A stretch of 64,000 nt of DNA from Alnus glutinosa (Eukaryota; Streptophyta; Magnoliopsida; Fagales; Betulaceae), in NCBI RefSeq assembly GCF_958979055.1, contig NC_084886.1, positions 2,809,001-2,873,000 of the forward strand, read 5' to 3'. Positions 34,227 to 47,284 of the stretch are shown piece by piece. Within the stretch, counting starts at the first letter, position 1. Every line of letters starts with the position of its first letter. A model generated the notes under the pieces. The model was not told where the DNA came from, did not search any database, and worked only from the letters and a program-made list of their open reading frames with translations. The position numbers were made by a program, and so were the translations under genes.

Positions 34227-37200
34227 TCATAGTCCATTTTGTGCTCTTAGAAGTGCCACTGTTGGACCCAGAGCACTGCCTCTCATTGCCCTAAAAGACC
34301 ACTCCCTCTTGCCTGATGAACTCTCTTCCTTACTCCAACCATCCTCCTGAGAGAGCTGTGCCTTCTTTTCGTTCAATGCCTGGCTGATTTCATCCCACGT
34401 ATTTACTTCTCCATTTTCTACAAAGATGCAACACAAAATGAGAGTTCATCCATGTAAATACCAGACTCCTAGCATGAAAACAACCAATAGCAGATACCTC
34501 GTGCAGTGGCAGGGGTCTCTTTATTGTTATTGCCGACGCTGAAACCTGATACGGCTGTTTCATTATCCACAGGAACTTTATTAACCCTACCCGTGACTGC
34601 TTTTGCTGAAGAATCCAAGTTGCCATGCTTGACAATGCGGACATGAAGAAGTGATGAATAATTTATCTGTAGAAGAGCTTCAACTGTCAGTTTTTACAAT
34701 CAGCCTTTGCTGCTTGATTACAAACGATCATTTACATTACCAAACCAAGGATCTCAAATACCATGATTGAGTCATCTATATAACTAGAACACAAAAAAGC
34801 AAAGCCTTATACAATAACCCGAATATATATATGTGGGACATCATCGTGTATGACGTAATTAACACTTTTTATTGTAACGTACAAGAAGGAAAGAGCAGCA
34901 GGAAGAAAAACAAGGAAAGATAAATTAAGGAGGGTCATTTCTGCTATTCAGCCAAAGCTCAATCAGGGGAGAGGAGATGAGAATACATCCAGTGTGGAAG
35001 ACAGATACGGCCCATTTTGCCACATTTATGGGTGCAAGTTTGCGCTATGATGGACTTTCACTGTTTTCCAAGAGGAGGATGCAGGAATAGCAGAGAAAAT
35101 GTCTGAATGAGAGGAGATATTTTCCAGTCAGCGGTGAGGATTTTGTGCTGGAGAGCCAAAACCACCGATCGAATCTCCTTCAAGTATAGTTTGACAAGCT
35201 TAACTCGCAGCTTCTTGGGCAGCCAAAAGGACCGCTTCAGCTTCCCCAACATTCCGATCACAAGGCGGACCCATCTTTGTCCAACCATATAAAACAGAGC
35301 CAGAAGAATCCCTACAGACCGCTGCCAACATGGAGAAGTTTTCTCTAATGACAACATCAAAATTGAGTTTAAAACAGTTTTGAGGGAGAGGGATCCAAGA
35401 ATGAGTTGAGGCTTTGAAGAGTGGAATTTTCAAGCATGGAGATGTTCCAAACTGACCTTTTTAATCTGGCATACCAAATGGATCACATCTGGCACTATGT
35501 TCTCATGCAGAACTTTATTGTGGGTAAGCTAAATGAGGTATAGCCGTGTCGAGCTGGAAATGGTGATGGTCTTCCACTGCAAGGTTGAAAGTAGCGGGCT
35601 TTAAGATGATCTTGATCCAATCTATGATAGTAAGCACTACCAATGCCAGGATTTCAAAGGCCAAAAGGACTCGCGCCAAGTGACACAAGCAAAATGGCAG
35701 GACAGAAAAACGTCACAAATGGATTCAATCAGACCCAAGCAAAGAGTGCAAATGGAGTCCTGCTCATCAAGTTGGAGTCTAGAAGCTCTTTCATTGGAGA
35801 GGAGTTTGTAAGCCGATTTTATGGAGAATTTTCCATTTTTTTTTTTCATGGGGACAAACTAGTTTATCCTCTTCCAGGATTGAGGGGAGCGTGATATTCC
35901 AAAAAAAAAGGAAGCCCTAGATAATTGGCATTTGGGGGAGTTTTTCGGAAAGGTAAAATATCCAGCACCAAAGCCATTGAGGAGTTTCTTGCATTCTTTC
36001 TAAAATGGATGGAAGATTTCCTGAGATTTATTGCCTGTCCTGACCATGAGGAAAGTGTCCAAACAATGTTTGATAGTTGCAGCTTCCTGAGCTGTAGAGT
36101 GGCCAAAGATAATCAAATCATCAACAAAAAGAAGATGAGTTATTGAAGGGACACTGCAGGAAATTTTTGCTCCCCTGAATTCTCCATTTAGCTCCTCCTG
36201 AAGAAAGAGGTAAGAAAGGATTTCTACGCCAAGAATAAAGAGAAAAGGAGATAATGGGTCTCCTTGCCCGAGTCCTCTAGAGGGGGCAAAGTGACCAAAA
36301 GGCTTCCATTGATCAAAATAGAAAAGGTAGGAGTAGTGATGCATTCTTTTATCCAAGAAATCCAGATAGGGTGAAAACTCATCCCTGCTAGGATATGGAG
36401 AGTAAAAAGATAACTCCATTATATCAAATGCCTTTTCCATGTCTAATTTAAAAACCATCTGGCCTCCTCTACCTTTCTTTTGTTTCATAGTGTGGATGAG
36501 CTCATGCGCAAGAATAGAACTGTTATGGATAACTCTTCCAGGGACAAGCAGATCAGTTGGGGACAATTAGCTTGCACAGAATCGTTTGAGACTAGATGCA
36601 AGTATTTTGGAGATAAACTTTATATTTAACATTGCATAGGCGGATGGGCCTGAATTGATGTATCATATAAGGGCCTTCTTAATCCGGAATTAAAGCCTAG
36701 AAAATATGGTTCAGCTCTTTAAGAAGGTGGCCACAGCAGAAAAAACTCATAAGATCTAGGACATACGTTTTTCACTAGGCTCTAGTAACATTTATCACAT
36801 GGGGAGGGCCAAATCACCGTGGTTTTAAGGATTATTTTACCAACCAATCAAAAAAAAAAAAAACCATTTATAAAATAAGGCAGCCAGACCTTTGGGGTCT
36901 GGGGCCTTCATGGAACCAAGGCTATGAAGAGCCTAGAAGATTTCTCTTCATCCAGTAAGGCACACAGCATATCATTGTCATCCTCCATGATAGAGGAAAC
37001 TAATAAATCGTCCATATCAAACAACAAAACTGGATGAGAGGCAGAGTAAATACTTTTAAAATGATTAACAAAGCAAGTTCCAATAGATGGTCTGTATGTG
37101 AGGCAGTGCCAGTGGCCTTTTCATCATTTTTAACAAATCAATAGAGTTATGCCTACGATGGATTAAGGTAGAGAGATGGAAGAATTTAGTATTTAAATCC

Positions 37201-40200
37201 TTCCTTGTAAGTCACATTTCCCTAGATTTTTTACGCCACAAAATTTCATCTTTTCTTTTTCTTTTTCCTTTTTTAACCCCTCAAAGACAGGGTCACTTCG
37301 TGTACCTACCCCTGTTAGGTGAACTCGGATTCGTGTAAAGCGCCCCCTCCACACGGATCAGGTAATACTTCGGCTTCACCGGCGGATTGGCCCCAAGGAA
37401 TTGTTTGGGCACCCAGAGAGATTCGAACCTTAGACCTCTTTAGTTGTTCATTGAGGTCACATTGTAGAGAAAGTTCCAAGGCTCGGTTTTGGTCTCTAGC
37501 CGGGAGGAGCTCGACGTGATCAATTCTAGCTTGAAGGCGCTCGATACTCTAAAATATTGGGCCAAAATGATGCTTATTCCAAGCTTTCAGAGCTACTCTC
37601 ACTGCTTTTATATCCTTCTTAACCGAAAGGCACGTGAGCCATAGAAATTTTCAGACCAAGACTCACAAATAATAATAGAGCTGGAAGGATCCCTCATCCA
37701 TAATTCTTCGAAAACCAAATGGTTTGGGCAAAAGAGAGGGGGGCACTTGTACTGAGTAGAATAGGATGATCATCCGAAAGATGTTGTCAAAGAATGGAGA
37801 ATAGAGGAAGAGGAGACCAGGAGATACCGCTCCAGATTTGCTACTGCCTTGTCCAGTCTTTACTTTATGTTGGCAGAGCTTGTCCTTTCGTTGGACCAAG
37901 TAAACAGGTTCCCCTTAAAAACAAGATCAACCATTCCAAAATGGTTCATAAAAGCCCAAAAGCGTCCCTGAATTCCATTGAAGTCGCCAACACATAGCCA
38001 AAAACCCTCAAAAGAGTTGCCAGATAAGTTCATCTTTTCCCAAAATTGAAATTTCTAACCCCATCTTGCTGGACCATAAACAAGGGAGAGAAGCCAAGGT
38101 TGGTTTGGGGGGTCTGAGTAGATGATCAGACTATTAAGATGTTGATGGTACAAAACAACCTCCACATCCAAACCAGGTCTCCATGCAGAATTAAGCCCTA
38201 CTTTACAGCCTATAGGTGGGGCATGAACAAAAAGGAAGAAACCAAGACAATTGAGAGTGGAGGATACATGGTTTTCAGCAACTTTGGTTTCTGACAAAAG
38301 CAGCATCAAGATTCAACCTGATAAGTGCCGTAGAGTTATGAAAGGACATGTGCAATATTTTATTATATGAGCTTAACCCCACGACAACCATGAATGATGA
38401 ATGTCATCGGTACCAAGCGAAAATGAATGATGGATAGCACAACGCACAACACCAAAGAATGATAATGCGAAGGTGTGGACTATCAAACAGAAAATTCTAT
38501 CTTGAGTGAGTCACCCATGGCGAATGACGATTACGAGAAGTCATGGTCGATCAAGAAGGGTTCTCCTAGAAAGCTCTGCGCATCCAGTGGCCACATGATG
38601 TCCTAACTGCCAAGGGGCGTGCAAGCCCCCGGCAGCCCCAGGACAACAACTTCATTGAGGGGTTGGGGGCACGGATAGGCCCACCTCCTCAGCCATTGAT
38701 TTTGTTGAGATATTTCCAGCCAACAAAACAGTTTCTTGAGGTCGCAATTTTGGCTTCAGATACTTTGTGGGACTCAACTTCAACTACCTTTCTTCTTCAA
38801 AGGAGTTGTTTGCTGCTTTTTGAGATTGCACAGCCAAATATCAAGTTCAGGGGTTGCAAAATCATCATTTGGTAAATCTCTCATAAGAGAGGCAGCTATT
38901 CTTTTTGCAGAGGTAAGTAACTCTGCAATGATATCTTCAAATCTCTCGTCAGAGGCCAAATCCATGGATGCAGGACAAGGAGAAGGTTTTAGAATAGGTC
39001 TGATATTGTCCTGGGTTGAGAGGGTCGAGATAGGAAGGAATTGGACTTGCTGGGTCATAGGAATGGTCATGGGACTAAAGAGGTGTTTTGCCATGTTGTC
39101 CTTGGGGATGATATTTGAGGTCAGGGAGGCCTCATAAGTGATAAGATTGGGCTTAATAGAGGGGTCATGCCCAATAAGGCTTGGTGGATTTATTGGGTTT
39201 AGGGAAAAGTCAAATATTTCTTGGATCTTGATAATTTTTGGCGGACTGAGGGAGTACAAACTGTTGAAAGAGAAGGGTCGGTGCTAACCAACGCTCTTAC
39301 TTCGTTCTGAGAGTTTTGAATTAGGTTGATTGGTTTTGAGAGTTGGGGGACAGAAGTGCGTAGGTCTGCATTCAGAGATATGGTGAGTGGTGAGGGAAGG
39401 TTTTTGATGAATGGTGTGGGAAGGTTTGGGGGGTTTAGCAGGTGAAAAGGAGGTTGATGAGTTCTGGTGTCAACAGATGGGATGTTGATAGGATTGGATA
39501 TCTCAGGTGGAGTGTGGGGTTGGTAAACCTCTTGGGATTAGGAAGATTTGGAAGCTGAGGAAGCAGTTGCCAGGTGTAGTGTTTTGATTGGGGGTTATCT
39601 GGTCAAGAGCAGGTCCTGAGGAAGAGCCACCTGGTTGATCTCTGAATGCCAGTTTCTGCTAAGTCAACTCAGGGATGACAATACTGTCTCCTTCCCAATC
39701 TATGTTCCCTTACCTGATGAGTCATTTCTCTTGCCAGGTTTTAACAAGTTTATCATTTTCCACTGGCAAAGAGGTAGAAGAGTACCTTCAAGCGGGGAGT
39801 GGAGAATCCTGCATCTGGTGTTCCATCTGGGGGAGACTTCCTTCCTAATTTACGAATGGATGATATTTTTGCTTTCAGTTGCAAGCAGTATACAAAGTGG
39901 TTCTGGGTATCAATGGGGAAGGAGCAAAAGTTCCCAGTGTGACCTATTCTCCCACAAACATAGCAAAAGTCTTAAAGAGTCTTTCATACTTCAATTGAAT
40001 CCATACTGATTTTGGTTTTCTACTAGCGGTTTTAAATATCACTTCAGTTCTATTTATCAGTTCAAACAAGATGCAACTTATTTGAAAGGGCTTCCCCAGC
40101 CTCGGATGAGTGAAACCTGGCGCCAGTGATTTTGAAAGGACAATTTCCACTAGAACTCATAAGAGAGAGTCTCTTGGTTTTAAAACCATGAGCTTCTGAA

Positions 40201-43200
40201 TCCACTCTCCGAAATTAATCCAAATAGCTGCCCATTTTGGATCCAAATACATGGCCTCCCTCTTCAACATATGACAGCCAAAAATGGAGCCAGGATAGGT
40301 CAAAATCGAGGCCATCTGATGGAAGTTGAAGACAAAGAAGTAGAAGGGATAATCTGCTGACAGTTAGGAGTAATGCTACACATACTCCCACTTCTACACA
40401 CCAATTTTCACTCCATTAAATGGTTTTTAAAATCATCATTGGATTAAAATCCAATAAATATCCAACCCAAATCCAATAGGAGTTTTAAAAGCCACCTAAA
40501 AGAGTGTGAAAATGGATGTGGAGAAGTGAGAGTGTGTAACATTATTCTTCTGCTAGGTTCAGACCACTCACTATCTTGGCTTTGGGTGAAGTTGAATAGG
40601 AAGGACTTAGGCTCTAAATCTTCCCCTGAGAAGGAGATTCCCTCTTGGTCTCACCTCGATAGATTTCTTGTTTCTCCAGATTGGGATGTCAAGTTTCCAA
40701 GTTCTCTTCAGAAAAGGCTTCCAAGATTGTGTTCTGATCATTTTCCTATTCTTCTTGATTGTGGTGGTGTTCATTGGGGTCCCAGACCATTCAAGTTTGA
40801 GAATATGTGGTTAAAGGCTGAAGGGTTTGTGGATGGGGTGCGTCTTTGGTGGGAGTCTTATAGCTTCCAAGGCTCGCCCAGCTTCATCTTCTCTCAAAAG
40901 CTTAAGGCTTTGAAGATTGATCTCAAAAGATGGAACGATCAAGAGTTTGGTAATGTGGAGTTCCACAAGAAAATGCATATGGAAGATTTGTGTGCTCTTG
41001 ATAGATTGGAGGAACAACGGGGTTTAACTCCCGAAGAAAAGGCGAGGAAATGTGGGGTCATCAGAGATCTGGAGAATTCTATTTTACAGGAGGAGATTAG
41101 CTGGAGACAGAAGTCTAGGGCTCTTTGGCTTAAAGAGGGTAATAAATGCACTAAATTCTTTCATCGAGTAGCCAATTCGAATAGGAGATCCAATTCCATT
41201 GAGTCTCTCTCTATCAATGGCTCTATCTCTTCTGATCAACAGGTTATTAGGGATCATGTTGCTCAATTTTATAAATCTCTTTTTGCAGAACCTCTCAGTT
41301 GGAGGCCTAGGATGGATAACATTGTTTTTGACAATTTGGATGCGGGTGAAGCCTATTCCTTAGAACTTCCTTTTGAGGAAAGGGAGGTCTTAGAGGTGGT
41401 TAAAAGTTTGAATCGTGATAAGGCTCCAGGCCCTGATGGGTTCACTCTTGCGTTCTTTCAAGATTGTTGGGATGTGATCAAGACTGATCTCATGGGAGTT
41501 TTCCAGGACTTTCACACTCATAGCAAGTTTGTCAAAAGCATTAATGCCACTTTTTTAGCCTTAATTCCGAAGAAGTTCGGGGCTGTGGATCTTAAAGACT
41601 TTCGGCCTATTAGTCTTGTAAGTGGTGTGTACAAGATCATTGCCAAAGTTCTTGCTAATAGGCTCAAAAAAGTTGTGGAGAAGATTATTTCGAATCCCCA
41701 AAATGCTTTTGTGAAAGGAAGGCAAATTCTTGATTATGTTCTTATAGCTAATGAGTGTCTGGATAGTCGCATCAAATCAGGTGAACCAGGGTTACTTTGT
41801 AAACTGGATATTGAGAAGGCTTATGATCATGTTAACTGGGATTTCTTATTGTATATGCTGAGAAGATGTGGTTTCGGGGAGAGATGGTGTTCTTGGATAG
41901 CGCATTGCATTTCTTCGGTGCGCTTCTCGGTTTTGGTGAATGGCACCGCTTCTGGTTTTTTTAGCAGCTCTCGTGGTCTTAGACAGGGTGATCCTCTGTC
42001 GCCTTTATTGTTTGTCATTGTGATGGAGGCCTTCAGCAAGTTGTTCTTTGTTACTGTTCAAAGGGGCTTTCTCTCTGGCTTCTTTGTGGGCTCTAGTAGC
42101 AATGGAGTGATTAATATTTCTCATCTGCCTTTTGTAGACGATACTTTAGTTTTTTGCGGAGCTAGTCCTGAACATCTGCTCTATCTTCGTATGTTATTAC
42201 TGCCCTTTGAAGCTGTTTCAGGATTGAAGATTAATTTGAATAAGTCAGTTTTGGTTCCTGTGGGTCTTGTGGATAACATGGATGAACTTGCTGGCATTTT
42301 GGGCTGTGAAGTTTCTTCTCTTCCTTTAAAGTACCTTGGCCTTCCGTTGGGGGCCCCTTTCAAGACTAAGTCTAGCTGGGATGAGGTAGTTGGTAAAATT
42401 GAGAGGCGGTTGGCTAGCTGGAAGCGGTTGTATTTGTCGAAGGGTGGTAGAGTAACCCTTATAAAAAGCACTCTCTCTAATCTTCCTACGTACTTTCTAT
42501 CCCTATTTCCTATTCCTTCCAGTGTCGCTAGTCCTATTGAGAAGCTACATCGGGATTTCTTGTGGGGTGGCATAGGCGAAGAATTTAAATTTCATCTGGT
42601 TAATTGGGCCAAGGTTTGCTCTCCTATTTCTAGTGGTGGTCTGGGCATCAGAAATTTGAGGATTTTCTATATGGCTCTGTTAGGGAAGTGGTTGTGGCGC
42701 TATGCCCATGAGAGAGAGGCTTGGTGGAAATCTGTTGTGGATGCAAAGTACGGATCTACTTGGGATGGTTGGTATTCTTTAGACCCCCCTGGGTCTCACG
42801 TAGTGGGGTTGTGGAAGTATATTAGGAAGGGGTGGAGCTTGTTTTGCAGCCATACTAGACTTATTCTGGGAAATGGATCTAGGATCCGTTTTTGGGATGA
42901 TGTGTGGAGTGGTGAGGTGCCTCTTAAGGAAGCCTTCCCAGTTTTATACGACATTGCGTGTGACAAGGATGCACATGTTGCAGACCATTTGGATGTGGTG
43001 AACGGGTCCTATCAGTGGGATGTTAGCTTCTTCCGAGCGGCACACGACTGGGAGGTGGATGTTTTGGCTTCATTTTTCTCTTTGTTGTACTCAACCAGAG
43101 TGAATTGTGATGGGGAAAATCAGCTTTGGTGGTCCCCTTCTCACAAAGGGAAATTTGATGTTAGATCTTTCTATAAAGCTCTTGCTTGCAAAGAGGTTAT

Positions 43201-44068
43201 TCATTTTCCCTGGAAAAGTATTTGGCGGACCAAGGTTCCCTTGAAAGTGGCTTTCTTTGCTTGGACGGCAGCGCAAGGGAAGATCCTCACCTTGGACAAC
43301 CTCAGAAAGAAGCGTGTCATTGTGATTGATAGATGTTGCATGTGCTAAATGAATGGGGAGTCAGTGGATCACCTTCTTCTCCATTGCGAGGTTGCACGCG
43401 CTCTATAGAACGCCATCTTTAGTCGTTTCAATTTGTCTTGGGTTATGCCTCTTCGGGTGGTAGATTTATTCGCTTGTTGGTGGACGGGTGGTCGTTCTCG
43501 GAGTGCAGCCGTGTGGAAGATGGTCCCTTGTTGTCTTTTGTGGTGCTTGTGGAGGGAGCGCAATGATAGGCAGTTTGAGGACAAAGAAAGAACCATTGAG
43601 GAACTCATGTCCTTTTTCTTTCATTCTTTGTACCCTTGGTCGGCGACGTTCCTCGCACCTTTATCGTTTAGTTTTAATGATTTCCTTGTCTTGTTTTCTT
43701 CTTCTACTTAGTTGTCTTTCTTGTATACTTCCTGTGTATTTGATTGCACTTTGCGCTTTTTAATGATATTTCTCTTACTTATCAAAAAAAAAATCTTCCA
43801 CTGTGAAGGAGGATGTGAAGCGATAGGCGGTCTGCAAGGTTGAACAGATCATCTGTTTGTTGAGACAACTTTCCCAACTAGGGCAAGGTTGAATGTGTTC
43901 AGAAGGTCTTCAGAGGCAGTTTTCAAATGGAGAGGATTATCTTCCCAGCTGAAGGCTTCCATTCAAGAAATAAGGTTGTTGATGTAACGGTAGGGCTCAT
44001 TCATGGTGGGCGGCAAAGGACGAGGGTGGGAAGGGAGGGAGGTGAGGGAGAGAGGATCACCGAGGATT

Positions 44069-44124
<56 letters not shown>

Positions 44125-47100
44125 TCTCAAGAGAGCTCTGCAAGCCATTACTTGCATATTGTTTTTCATGACTATAGAAGTAATTAATACTTGAACCTGC
44201 TCTAAAGTTCCAAAAAGACTGCTTACAAAATTAGTCTGTTATCCCCTTCCAAGTTTAGCTACTGCTTACAATGAAAGCATTGAATGAATAGTACATTCTA
44301 AAGTCACGATATTTAGAAAGTTTGTACTGGCCCTATGATTGCCTGTCAGAGTACTACAGAGAATGGTTTCTCCTTCTAAAAACATACTTCACCATCTTGC
44401 TTGTCAAAGATGTAAGATGTGGGTGGAATAAACTAGCATAAAAATGAAAACCTGAGTACCTTTTTTTTATATAAGTAATTGAGAGAGATATCATTAAAAG
44501 CGTTTCGTGCCCCAGGTACAAAGGAAGCATACAATAAAAAACACCTAACTAGAAGGAGAAAAAAGAACAAGAAAATCATAATAACTAATCACCAAAGTAG
44601 AAACAAAAACAGTGGTTCAAAGATATACAGTATTGAAGAATAAAGCTTGAGTACCTTTAAAGACCCATCTTCCCCATAGAGGGATGTATCAGATTGTGCT
44701 GCAGACTGCTCCTCAGCCATCTTCTCAAAATCAATAGGATATTCTGGAACTGTTACCAGTTTAATCCTATTGTTTACAGGGTCATAGTGTGATATTTTTC
44801 CTACCTACAAGCAAAAGAATATGGCAGATGATATATTCCATGTCCATAGTGACTTATACAATTATTCAACGGCAGAAAGTCATACTCGGAAGGCGGAAAG
44901 CTCAGGGGTCCATGATGATGATAACTCAATCAAACGATATGCTACCACATCACCTTCCTGCAACATATTAAGAGCACATTAATGCTTTAATTGCTCCAAG
45001 AAAAATGAGAAAGAAACTTAAGGTTTGATTGGGCACAATAACAATTTCTTGATAGAAGGAAATCCAAATAAAAGGGGAAGTTTAAAGCAGTGAGAGGTCT
45101 AACAATAAAAAGCATGCTGTCACCACGTTACCCTTTTCATTGGGTGATGGGAAGAAAGAAAGATCCATGCAAGCAAAGACAATTTTTTAGATAAGTAATC
45201 GAAATACCATTAAAAGCGCAAAAGAATGCAAGAAAGATAATTGAAGTGTGGAAGAAACGAACATTAGGAAAGCTAGTATAAGGTGTAAGCTTATCAAAGT
45301 CTATGGGATTGTTTGCAATTGTCGCTTTTTCAGCAACCAGCATTTCAGAACTCTCTTGATTTAAACTCGTCCACTCATTCCTTTTGTAAGAAGCAGCTTT
45401 CTCAATACCCCATTTTTGACCCTTCTTTTTGCTGGTTATTCCATTCCACTGCAAATTCTCCTGAAGCATGACCCAGGATAATAAAATGACATTAATGAAT
45501 TCAAAGACCAAATGGGAAAGTCACAATAAAATAAAAATCAGAAACACTATGAAAATAATTAATGAATTTAAACAAAAAAAGTCCCTAGCTATGGAGCGAT
45601 TTTGTCCCGTTCCAACAGACAATCTAGATTGCAAAATACCATTTGATAATGCAGTTCTTATATGTCTCAGAACAAAGTGTGGACTAAATGACCCTATTCA
45701 TCTAATTAACTCATTTTTCTGAAATTATCTATGTAACTTTGTCATTCCATCAAAAAAAAGCAAAGTCCATGTTGCTTTAGAACTATCAGGTTTTTATGAA
45801 TTGCTGGATCTTGTAAATCTTACAAGTGCAAATGTCAAGAAAACAATTGTTGTCCAGGGGTCCGATAAAAACACCAGTACACCCTAGGGGATTGATAATG
45901 TAAGTGTGTTTGAGAATGTATACACATGCATGCATCAATATTCATATTGTAACCTTTATCATTCAAACAGAAGTATCTTCAGAGTTGAGTCTGTCCCATA
46001 CGTAAAGGCATAACTAATATTCAGGATATTTCATATGAAAAAAAACCCTATCTGAACAAAATATATGAATTAGAAATCAAAAGCAAGTTATTGCATCGTG
46101 ATAGCAAATATTGACTCAACAGGAAAGCAAATCAAAAGGCAGGACAGCAGTAGAGATGTTAAGCAATAGAAAATTAGAAATATAAATGGAAAATACCATA
46201 GGGATTTGATTTTGCTGGATGGCCCTATCTGCATCCACTAGAACAAAGATAACATCAGATACTTTGTAGTAACATGGCATTTTTTTAATAATGCAATAAA
46301 ATGTGACTTGTAAAGTCACTCTGAAAAGAAATGTGAAAAAATAGAGCTATCCATCTCAACCCAACAGATGAAGACACACGACAGACCTTTACCAAGGCGC
46401 TCAAAGCGAATGTGTCCTGGCTTAATTACCACAGGGACAATGTCATCCTCTTCATCACTATTTTCATCAGGTTGTTGATGTTCTTCAAAAACCTTCTGGT
46501 TACCTTTGACAGGTAATTGCTCATCATCTTTTTTGAGTGTGTGCACCTGATGTACCTGTACAATCGAATATAACGTACAGAACATTAGGAATTAAGGATA
46601 TTAGAGCCGTAAACCAACCCCCTAAGGTTGAAAGTCACTGACTTCCAACAGCCAACCCAACTGGGTCGGAAGAAATCGTTCCTAACCGAATCATCCAGTA
46701 GGGGGTATGTACTAAACCGTTCCGACACAGACGAATGTTGGGCGGTAGTCCATTGGTTTCATCCAAACATGGGTGTAGATCTGAAGTCTGAACACGGCCA
46801 GCTGGAGGAGGAGATTGAGAATGGGTGGGCATCTGAATGAGGGAGGCTAGGGTTCCCTAAGAAGGAGGTCAGTCAGTTCAGTCTGGGTTGGTTTTTGGAT
46901 CCTACAAAACCAACCTTCGACCAGACCCCCTGTTGGAAGAATCTTTTTCACTTCTGACCCCCCGGCTCCGACATTGGGGGAACCAGCCACCATTGGTCGG
47001 TTTCGATCGGCCGGATTGGGTAGTTGGCAATTTTGAAATGCCCTAAAGGATACAATGCAAATATCCATTAGAAGCATATAGGTACTTTGGAACACTGACT

Positions 47101-47238
47101 AGAAATTCCAACCCTTACATCACTGCATTTATTAGCCTACCATGCAAATCAAAACATGCACACACTCACATAGTCACACACGTCATATATACTGTGAGTT
47201 TGTCAACTTTTTACATGTCAAATCATATTTTTTTACTC

Positions 47239-47284
<46 letters not shown>

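Larger units (their letters stand above)
34860..44120 (-). mobile_element. Degraded L1-type LINE with RNase H, split by later insertions
   Basis: Reading on the minus strand from the right: a CT-rich 5' part, ORF1 start near 43963 (MEAFSWEDNPLHLKTASEDL), then an interruption by the MITE and plus-strand LINE at 40373-43790. ORF1 resumes at about 40370-38780 (DUF4283-like, with YERLFKTFAMFVG near 39970). ORF2 starts near 38654 with MKLLSWGCRGLARPLAVR, the standard endonuclease start; EN continues to about 37540 (LLLSETKV near 38300). After a SINE insertion, RT covers 37240-36000 (SRGLGQGDPLSPFLFILGVE, LLFVDDLIIFG), then zf-RVT (about 35640-35850) and RNase H (about 35200-35430, LNFDVVIREN, EAEAVLLAAQEAA). 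There are many stops and shifts, so it is old. It lies inside coilin intron 11 in the gene's own orientation. The 3' border near 34860 is approximate. Confidence 0.8.
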
